Positions 25,796 through 31,868 of a stretch of DNA of 37,121 bases are shown one piece after another. Origin of the DNA: Fidelibacterota bacterium. Its GTDB lineage: Bacteria; Fidelibacterota; Fidelibacteria; Fidelibacterales; Fidelibacteraceae. The stretch lies in assembly GCA_030600775.1 (NCBI GenBank), contig JAUVLI010000003.1, forward strand, positions 1 to 37,121, in the 5' to 3' direction. The translations under genes and the position numbers were made by a program. Each line of letters begins with the position of its first letter. The first letter of the stretch is position 1. Under the pieces are notes generated by a model. The model saw only the letters and a list, made by a program, of their open reading frames with translations. It did no database searches and had not been told where the DNA came from.

Positions 25796-27208
25796 TCAAT
25801 AATAATAATTCATTCCGATTTCAATCATTAATCCGCCGTAGTATTTTTTCTTTCTTTTCTCTGGCTTAGATATAAGTTCTCCACCACTTATTTTTCTTAC
25901 ATATGGGATCATTTGACTACAATTAAAATAAATTTTTATTTTTTCTTTAAAACTATAGTTACTGTGAAGTTTTAAATTAAACAAATTAATATCATATAAA
26001 TAATTTTCGTGTTCGTTTATTGAAGTTAATCCATATTCAAGATTAGCAATATAACTTATATCAACTGATGCTAATGAATGTATATAACCAAATTCAGGAT
26101 TTATTGAAAAGTGTTTATTATTAAAATAAATTCCATATTGAACAATTTGTGTCTTATGGAATATTTGCAAATCAATATTTAACTGATGAGCAATTGGTAA
26201 GAAAAACAAATAACCCAAAACAGGAGTAGTTAATTCTTGTTGCCATTTCAATTTACCTTGACTTGCCCCCAAAAAATAATACTTTTCCCCCGCATTGTTT
26301 TTATAACCAATTTTCCAATTTGTAAATTTAAAATTTCCGTTAGACAAAACATTAATGTCATATAATTCTGGGGAAACAATTTGTTTCCACTTTGGTTCTA
26401 AATTCGTTTCACTATAACCAAAGAAAAACATAATATTTTTTTTTGAAGTAATACCTAATTTTAGTTGAAAAGGATAGAATGTGTTTCCAATTTGAGTATA
26501 TCTTTCTCCATCTAATTTTGGTGAATTTGTATTCAAATGTCTTTCGTCAATTTTTATATCCAAAAAATGAAATTGTAAATTAATAAACGGGTAAAAGTTA
26601 AAAATCTGAGGGGCAGAATAATAAATATTAATAATATTGTTTATTGTTTTAGGATAAAAATTAATTGAGTCTCCAAAAGTTGGTTCTAATAAATTATATA
26701 GATATCTATTGACCGTTGAGTCAGTTTTAGAATGAGGGAATTTATAAATTTTTAACAGGAAATTATTATCAATAGATTTATGTTTATATTTTATTTTTAG
26801 GGAATGTTTGTTTAATTTTGTTTTTAAATATATATCATAATTTTTTGATAAGAAATTAATTGAACCCATAGTGTATTCTGAATTTAAAATATTTTGATAG
26901 GCGGAATAATTAAATTCATAAGAGCATCCAAATTGCAATTTTTTATTTATTATAGGTGAATGGAACTGAATTTTATGAAAATGGATCAAACTTCTATTGT
27001 AAAGTGAGTCCGAAGAATATTCGGTATATAAATAATTTAGATTGCTATTGATTTTAATTTGTTTATCAATAAAAATATTATCTTCTATTTTATCTAATGA
27101 AAATATATTGCGAACGATATCAAATGTATCACAGTTAGCGATATTAATAATCATAAATAGTAATAAAAATATTGATAGATGTTTTATTTTGTGCAAAAGG
27201 ATTTCCAT
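25796..27208 (-). CDS. Exported protein of unknown family, probably an outer-membrane beta-barrel
   Basis: I do not recognise a family. The 470-residue product has an N-terminal hydrophobic signal (about residues 10-27, LSIFLLLFMIINIANCDTF). The rest is almost entirely short alternating strands with many aromatic residues (for example YLFFLPIAHQLNIDLQIFHK and FKEKIKIYFNCSQMIPYV), ending in YYY, which suits a barrel C terminus. A cysteine at the end of the signal (IANC) is a poor lipobox. The ATG has no ribosome site. The long 5' side (27209-27550) shows no clear promoter for it. Compositionally it is Asn-, Ile- and Tyr-rich like its neighbours. It is followed by a TrmH gene with no evident functional link. 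Confidence 0.6.
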   Translation of the reverse strand: MEILLHKIKHLSIFLLLFMIINIANCDTFDIVRNIFSLDKIEDNIFIDKQIKINSNLNYLYTEYSSDSLYNRSLIHFHKIQFHSPIINKKLQFGCSYEFNYSAYQNILNSEYTMGSINFLSKNYDIYLKTKLNKHSLKIKYKHKSIDNNFLLKIYKFPHSKTDSTVNRYLYNLLEPTFGDSINFYPKTINNIINIYYSAPQIFNFYPFINLQFHFLDIKIDERHLNTNSPKLDGERYTQIGNTFYPFQLKLGITSKKNIMFFFGYSETNLEPKWKQIVSPELYDINVLSNGNFKFTNWKIGYKNNAGEKYYFLGASQGKLKWQQELTTPVLGYLFFLPIAHQLNIDLQIFHKTQIVQYGIYFNNKHFSINPEFGYIHSLASVDISYIANLEYGLTSINEHENYLYDINLFNLKLHSNYSFKEKIKIYFNCSQMIPYVRKISGGELISKPEKRKKKYYGGLMIEIGMNYYY

Positions 27209-27260
27209 AATATAATTTTACAAAATATTATTTGAAATCGGAATATTAATAATATAATTC

Positions 27261-27328
27261 TAATAAAAACTCATTTTACGACTAAATACAATAAAAGAGT
27301 TTTATCGTATCAGAAACTATTTCTATTA
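27261..27328. repeat. Repeat copy A, related to 31801-31868
   Basis: Shares with copy B a start TAAnAAAAAC, a hairpin with an AAATnCAATAAA loop side, and a tail (27305-27328) identical at 20 of 24 positions to 31845-31868. Read on the minus strand, similarity begins at the TAG that in copy B is the stop codon of the T9SS-sorted protein. Copy A has no gene ending at it. Confidence 0.6.
27266..27303. terminator. Orphan hairpin terminator upstream of the caspase operon
   Basis: AAAACTC (27266-27272) pairs with GAGTTTT (27297-27303), and TTTT (27274-27277) with AAAA (27293-27296), leaving a 15-nt loop. It ends in T runs in both directions. No gene in either orientation ends here now, so it may insulate the operon or be the relic of a lost gene's 3' end. 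Confidence 0.5.
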
Positions 27329-27429
27329 GACGTGTTAATCAAATTGTTTAAAAAAAATAAATTGCAACTTTTTCTATTTTGAAAAATTTTCGGGGGATGA
27401 AAAGGGTAATTTAATTTTTTAAAAATGTC

Positions 27430-27458
27430 TTGACATTAAAGTAAATATAATTTATCTT
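27430..27458 (+). promoter_or_regulatory. Sigma-70-like promoter of the lipoprotein/caspase operon
   Basis: A perfect TTGACA at 27430-27435, 17 nt, then TATCTT at 27453-27458. This is the classical -35/-10 type rather than the TTTG/TAnnTTTG type seen at 3646. It predicts a leader of about 85 nt before the lipoprotein start. Confidence 0.5.
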
Positions 27459-27550
27459 AATTTATAAAATATGGAGAATGAAAAGGGATATATTGATTTA
27501 TATAAAAATAATTATTTTTACTTTTAAAAATATAACAAGAGGTATGCTTT

Positions 27551-28168
27551 ATGAAAAAACAGGCAATTATTATGTTATCAATCTTTTCAGTGATTTTTTT
27601 GAGTAATTGTACTTCTATGGGTTTTATTCCTCCCAAATACTCTTTGGCAACAGCTGATTATGTAGATAAAACTATCAGTAAAAATACAGAAAAAACAGCT
27701 GGTTATATAGATGAAGCGATCAGTAAAAGTACAGAAAAAACAGCTGATATGGTTATGGAAAAAGCAGAAACCGTAATGGAGAAAAAAATATCAGAGCAAA
27801 AAGAACAGATTCAGAAAATGATCCAGGATATTGCAAGTCAGCAAGAAAACACAAAAAAAGTTCTTGCTTCAATGGAAGATATCACTAAAAAATCACATAC
27901 TATTGATTACCAGTTCCGTAAAATGTTGGAAGATATTCAGAGTTCTAAGCGTGAAACTCAGGATAATATTGATAAAATGTCGGATACTTTAACTGTGAGT
28001 CTGACAAAATTATCTAAACTCATTAATGATAATGTTCAGGCACTGAAAACACAAGATCAAGAGTTTGTCAATATTATTAACCAATTACAAACACAACTTA
28101 ACAGTACACCGGAAAAAACATTAGAAGGTTTACAAAATGCTATTGAAGTTTTTTTAAAAGAAAACTAA
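27551..28168 (+). CDS. Coiled-coil lipoprotein with 15-residue repeats
   Basis: A 205-residue lipoprotein: the signal peptide MKKQAIIMLSIFSVIFLSNC ends in the lipobox-like LSNC (C20). Residues 34-78 hold three 15-residue units, TADYVDKTISKNTEK, TAGYIDEAISKSTEK and a degenerate TADMVMEKAETVMEK. The rest to about 190 is continuous Glu/Lys/Gln-rich helix (SEQKEQIQKMIQDIASQQEN; ETQDNIDKMSDTLTVSLTKL), predicted to be coiled coil. No enzymatic domain is visible and the family is not recognised. It has an ATG with AGAGG about 9 nt upstream. It lies 41 bp before the caspase gene under the same promoter, so it is probably a membrane-anchored partner, scaffold or regulator of that protein. Confidence 0.8.
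   Translation: MKKQAIIMLSIFSVIFLSNCTSMGFIPPKYSLATADYVDKTISKNTEKTAGYIDEAISKSTEKTADMVMEKAETVMEKKISEQKEQIQKMIQDIASQQENTKKVLASMEDITKKSHTIDYQFRKMLEDIQSSKRETQDNIDKMSDTLTVSLTKLSKLINDNVQALKTQDQEFVNIINQLQTQLNSTPEKTLEGLQNAIEVFLKEN
27650..27784 (+). repeat. Three 45-bp tandem repeats inside the lipoprotein gene
   Basis: Units begin ACAGCTG at 27650, 27695 and 27740, exactly 45 bp apart. The first two are very similar (both continue through ATCAGTAAAA and end TACAGAAAAA); the third diverges after its first dozen bases. They encode the 15-residue protein repeats. Confidence 0.8.
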
Positions 28169-28209
28169 TTAGAAGAATTAACATAATATTAATTCTTCAG
28201 GAGTAAAAA

Positions 28210-31200
28210 ATGAATTGTCAATCATTTTTCCAAAAAGTACTTTTTCTTTTATTTTTTATAATAATAATTTACTCAACTGCAGTATGCTTAGCAAACACAA
28301 AACTAAGTGAACCCGATACAACAAAAGGTTTTTTCGATCAGGCAAACAATAAATTCAATAATATGTTTAATGAAACAGTGGAAACTGCTGACTCATCCGT
28401 TGATAAACCTTTTGAAAAGGAAACGAACGAAGATACTGTAGCAGAAGTAACCGATTTACTAGCCATCAAAACAGAAGAAACTACACTTGAAGAAAAGCAG
28501 AAAAAAATAATTGAACTGGTGGAAAAGTTAAATTCTCTTGAAGAAGATATTAACAAAAAAGTAGAAAAGTTAATTAAGACAGAAATAGATGATGGTCCCA
28601 TAAAAGACTTTGAATCTCCGTCACAGTACGAAGAGAGAAAATTAGACAATAAGCATAAAATTGAAGAAATTAAATTGCGATATAACCAGAAATTCACCGA
28701 ACAGAAATTAATGCTTGAAAACAAAATTGAAGCTATCACATCTCAAACTTATAGAGATTCTTTAGAACTTAAACTTGGGAGATACATTAATGCACGAGAA
28801 CGTTTCGTGATCACTGATACAACAACTGGTCAACATGGTAGTTTATATATACTTAGAGACATAGCTCATCAATTTCAGAAAGATTTTGTAAATCTTCAAC
28901 CAGTGGGTGTTTATCAATTATTTAAAGATGGTTGCAAGCGGTTAATTAGTGTTGAAGCAAACTACAAAAATCAAATATATACCTCGCTTTTCGATAGACG
29001 TCTGGAAAAAATAAAAGCTTTAAAAACATTGGATGCTCATGACAGAAACATAAATATAATCTGCTTTAATAGTGATGGAACGAAATTTGCTACAGGAAGT
29101 GATGACAAAACTATAAAAATTTGGGATACCGAAAAACAAACTATAATTTTTGAACTCCCGAAATTTGATACATACATTACTGCACTTTCATTTCATCCAA
29201 GTCAGCAAATTTTAGCCTGTGGAGATAATGATGGAAATTTAATTGTCTGGAACATTGATACTAAGACAGAGATTGTGAGAATTAAAGCCCATGAGGATGG
29301 GATAAATTCCATATCTTATAATTCCGATGGTAGTAAAATTTTAACTGGAAGTAAAGATAAAACAGCCAAAGTATGGAAAGTCCCAAGCATGGAGTTATTA
29401 TATATGCTTGGTGATAATCCCGATGAAATAAAATACGCTTTATTTAATCCGGATGGAGTTAATTTAATTTTAGGTTGTGCCAATGGAATTATTAAAATTT
29501 ACGATCCGTTTAATGGCAATTTAAAGATTACTAAAGATTCCAATACTTTATTTTTAAATGGAATGGCAATCAGCCCGGATGGACAGATCATTGCAACCAG
29601 CGGAATTTATTCAGCAATCTCTTTATGGAATGCGAAAGATTTAACACCTATCATAATGGTAAAAGAGAAACTTTCTTCGGTGATAACTTCATTGTCTTTC
29701 AGTATTCCAAATGGTCAAATCCTGATTGGAAGTACAGATGAGGGAGATATATATTTTTGGAAAACAAATAAAGGGACTTTTATAAAAAAACTTGAAGGTG
29801 CACATAAGAAAAGCATAAAGTCACTGGATATAAATAATGAAGGGAAAATATTAGTAAGCGCTGATGAAGATGGGAAAGTAAAACTGTGGAAACTCACTTA
29901 TGATCGGTTTAGTGAATATGTATCAGAAGGTACTGGTGTTACAGGTACAGGTTTTGGCAGCGGACTTCCGCCAAATTTAGTTATTGATCTACAGTTTTGG
30001 GAACCATCAGGAAACAATATTCTCGACGCTCTTGAAGAAGGTAAATTAATAGTAGAAGTAAAAAATTCAGGTCAAGGTGTTGCTAGAAAATGTGCAATTC
30101 TACTTTCTGGAGATTATCCATCTGGCTTAATAATGAGAAACCGTACAATCATAGGCATAATTAACCCTGGTGAAAAAGTAACTAAAGTAATTCCACTGGT
30201 TGCCGGATATTCCATTCCCGATTATAATATTTCGCTAAGCTGTAAAGTTATAGACGAAGCAACCGGAATTGCTGCAGCATCCATGGATCTCAATTTTGAA
30301 ACAGTAAAATATTTTGTAAAACTTGAAGACGCTGGTTTTCAGATTGAAGATGCCAATAATGACGCTAGAATTGGCCCGGGTGAAGTTGTAACTGTAACAG
30401 TAAGGGTTCAAAATTTAGGAACTAGCACTGCAAAAAATGTCAGGGCAAAAATCCGTATCGGTAAATCAGTAGTATTTACCGAAGATAATAGCAAGAGAGA
30501 GAAAATATATGACTTAGGAAATCTTGAGCCAGGAGAGTACAAAGATAAAATTATTTTTAAGATATGGGCTAATAGTTCTGCCCCTGATACTTTGCCTGTT
30601 TACCTTACTTTATCTGAGCTTTATGATAAGTGGGGCGTTACGGAGATTCCAATTGAGTTGCCTTTTGATAGTCCGGATATTGCAATGAAAACTCTAACTG
30701 TAAAAGGCGACAAGCAATCTGTCGGTGATATGGTTGCCGAAGATTTTTCAATAGATATTGAACGGGATATACCTGAAACTTCAACTAAAAACAATAATGC
30801 GCTAGCTATTGTTTTTGGAATTGAAAAATATAAAAATGTGTCAAATGCTTCTTTCGCAAAACGAGATGCCGCTTTCGTGAAAGAATATTTCAATAAAGTT
30901 CTTGGAATTCCTGAAAATCGAATTTACTATAAAACAGATTCAGATGTCGGGAAAGCTGAATTCGATAAAGTTTTTTCAACGGGTGGATGGTTAGATAAAC
31001 GTGTAAAGGATAAATTAACCGATATTTACATTTATTATTCCGGACATGGTGCTCCTGATTTGAAAAATAAAGTCGCTTATTTAATACCTTATGATGGCGA
31101 TCCAAATTATGCGTCTCAAACTGGATACTGTCTTGATGATCTATATAATAATCTCTCGGAATTAAATGCCAGAAGTGTGAACATTTTTATTGATGCTTGT

Positions 31201-31566
31201 TTTTCCGGAGCAAACCGTGAAAATGATATGTTATTGGCTGATGCTCGTCCTATTTTAATTAAGGCAGATAAGCCGAGTATTAAAGGAAATATGACAGTGT
31301 TTTCTGCTGCTAGTGCAAAACAGATATCATCAGCATGGCCAGATAAAAAACATGGATTATTTACCTATTTTATGTTAAAAGGACTAAAAGGTGATGCTGA
31401 CGCTGACCATAACAACAGTCTGACAATACAGGAATTAGAAAATTATATCAAATCTAATGTATCAGAAACTGCAGGAATGTTAGACCGTGAACAAACCCCT
31501 GATGTCCAAACACATTCACCAACTTCAATTATATCTATTTATAATGGATTTGAAACTGGACAATAA
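28210..31566 (+). CDS. Exported WD40 / CARDB-like / caspase (peptidase C14) multidomain protein
   Basis: An 1118-residue exported protein. Order: hydrophobic signal (10-28), coiled coil (~88-180), a ~190-270 linker domain, seven WD40 blades (273-560; e.g. FATGSDDKTIKIWD, ILTGSKDKTAKVWK, LVSADEDGKVKLWK), a Gly/Thr linker, two CARDB-like Ig domains (~590-700, VEVKNSGQGVARKC; ~705-815, VTVRVQNLGTSTAKNVRAKI), then a caspase-fold C14 domain (~862-1060) with the dyad H946 (IYYSGHGAPD) and C997 (NIFIDACFSG). An EF-hand-like loop (D1064, D1066, N1068, S1070, E1075) follows. Caspase-like bacterial proteases cleave after basic residues and are often Ca2+-dependent; specificity here is unknown. The ATG has AGGAG, and the lipoprotein gene lies 41 bp upstream. 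Its periplasmic or surface location is unusual for WD40-caspase proteins. Confidence 0.9.
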   Translation: MNCQSFFQKVLFLLFFIIIIYSTAVCLANTKLSEPDTTKGFFDQANNKFNNMFNETVETADSSVDKPFEKETNEDTVAEVTDLLAIKTEETTLEEKQKKIIELVEKLNSLEEDINKKVEKLIKTEIDDGPIKDFESPSQYEERKLDNKHKIEEIKLRYNQKFTEQKLMLENKIEAITSQTYRDSLELKLGRYINARERFVITDTTTGQHGSLYILRDIAHQFQKDFVNLQPVGVYQLFKDGCKRLISVEANYKNQIYTSLFDRRLEKIKALKTLDAHDRNINIICFNSDGTKFATGSDDKTIKIWDTEKQTIIFELPKFDTYITALSFHPSQQILACGDNDGNLIVWNIDTKTEIVRIKAHEDGINSISYNSDGSKILTGSKDKTAKVWKVPSMELLYMLGDNPDEIKYALFNPDGVNLILGCANGIIKIYDPFNGNLKITKDSNTLFLNGMAISPDGQIIATSGIYSAISLWNAKDLTPIIMVKEKLSSVITSLSFSIPNGQILIGSTDEGDIYFWKTNKGTFIKKLEGAHKKSIKSLDINNEGKILVSADEDGKVKLWKLTYDRFSEYVSEGTGVTGTGFGSGLPPNLVIDLQFWEPSGNNILDALEEGKLIVEVKNSGQGVARKCAILLSGDYPSGLIMRNRTIIGIINPGEKVTKVIPLVAGYSIPDYNISLSCKVIDEATGIAAASMDLNFETVKYFVKLEDAGFQIEDANNDARIGPGEVVTVTVRVQNLGTSTAKNVRAKIRIGKSVVFTEDNSKREKIYDLGNLEPGEYKDKIIFKIWANSSAPDTLPVYLTLSELYDKWGVTEIPIELPFDSPDIAMKTLTVKGDKQSVGDMVAEDFSIDIERDIPETSTKNNNALAIVFGIEKYKNVSNASFAKRDAAFVKEYFNKVLGIPENRIYYKTDSDVGKAEFDKVFSTGGWLDKRVKDKLTDIYIYYSGHGAPDLKNKVAYLIPYDGDPNYASQTGYCLDDLYNNLSELNARSVNIFIDACFSGANRENDMLLADARPILIKADKPSIKGNMTVFSAASAKQISSAWPDKKHGLFTYFMLKGLKGDADADHNNSLTIQELENYIKSNVSETAGMLDREQTPDVQTHSPTSIISIYNGFETGQ

Positions 31567-31691
31567 GAAATTATAATCAGTTTATTGAAGAAGTCTGTTA
31601 TGAAAATATGGATTATGAAATCTTTTTAGCTGGAATTATGCAAATTGTTTATTCAATATTTACAAATAAAAGATATACAAAAAAATATTAG
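31554..31691 (+). pseudogene. Possible gene remnant after the caspase gene
   Basis: A 45-codon reading frame, overlapping the last codons of the caspase gene in another frame, runs to TAG at 31691. It reads protein-like (for example YNQFIEEVCYENMDYEIFLA followed by GIMQIVYSIFTNKRY) but has no ribosome site; the only ATG is at 31608. It could be the end of a deleted gene, or chance in AT-rich DNA. The family is not recognised. Confidence 0.25.
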
Positions 31692-31800
31692 TTATTTTTG
31701 GTAATTGTAAAATATATTGCCAAATAATGTTATTATCAATTATGAAAATAGCTTGAAATTATAAAATACTGTTCTTTAAATAAACTCATTAATTTGATCC

Positions 31801-31868
31801 TAACAAAAACCCCCTTATTATCAAATGCAATAAAGGGGTTTTTGTCGTATTCTAAACTATTTCTATTT
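31801..31868. repeat. Repeat copy B, related to 27261-27328
   Basis: Contains the terminator hairpin and the tail TCGTATTCTAAACTATTTCT and a few more bases, shared with copy A at 20 of 24 tail positions. It overlaps the stop codon of the T9SS-sorted gene. Copies A and B bracket the lipoprotein/caspase operon in the same orientation. Confidence 0.6.
31805..31843. terminator. Bidirectional terminator between caspase operon and T9SS-sorted gene
   Basis: AAAAACCCC (31805-31813) pairs with GGGGTTTTT (31835-31843). After a C/A mismatch, TTATT (31815-31819) pairs with AATAA (31829-31833) around a 9-nt loop. U tracts are present in both directions. It serves the minus-strand gene ending at 31863 and can stop read-through from the caspase operon. 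Confidence 0.88.

Larger units (their letters stand above)
27209..27550. other. Intergenic region with terminator-like element and promoter
   Basis: 342 bp without a gene. It holds an element homologous to the terminator at 31801-31868 (hairpin 27266-27303 and tail 27305-27328), an AT-rich stretch with a short G run at 27392-27396, a TTGACA/TATCTT promoter (27430-27458) and the leader of the lipoprotein/caspase operon. An 18-codon ORF at 27471-27527 has no ribosome site and is not called. Confidence 0.6.

Noticed and set aside
27471-27527. 18-codon leader ORF in the caspase operon 5' region (MENEKGYID...)
   Set aside because: No ribosome site, no runs of regulatory codons and no alternative hairpins; an ATG-started short ORF is expected by chance in such AT-rich DNA.
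28338-28739. 133-codon antisense ORF inside the caspase gene
   Set aside because: Ser-rich reverse-frame shadow of the coiled-coil region; it has no start signal and no domain, and the sense frame is clearly coding.
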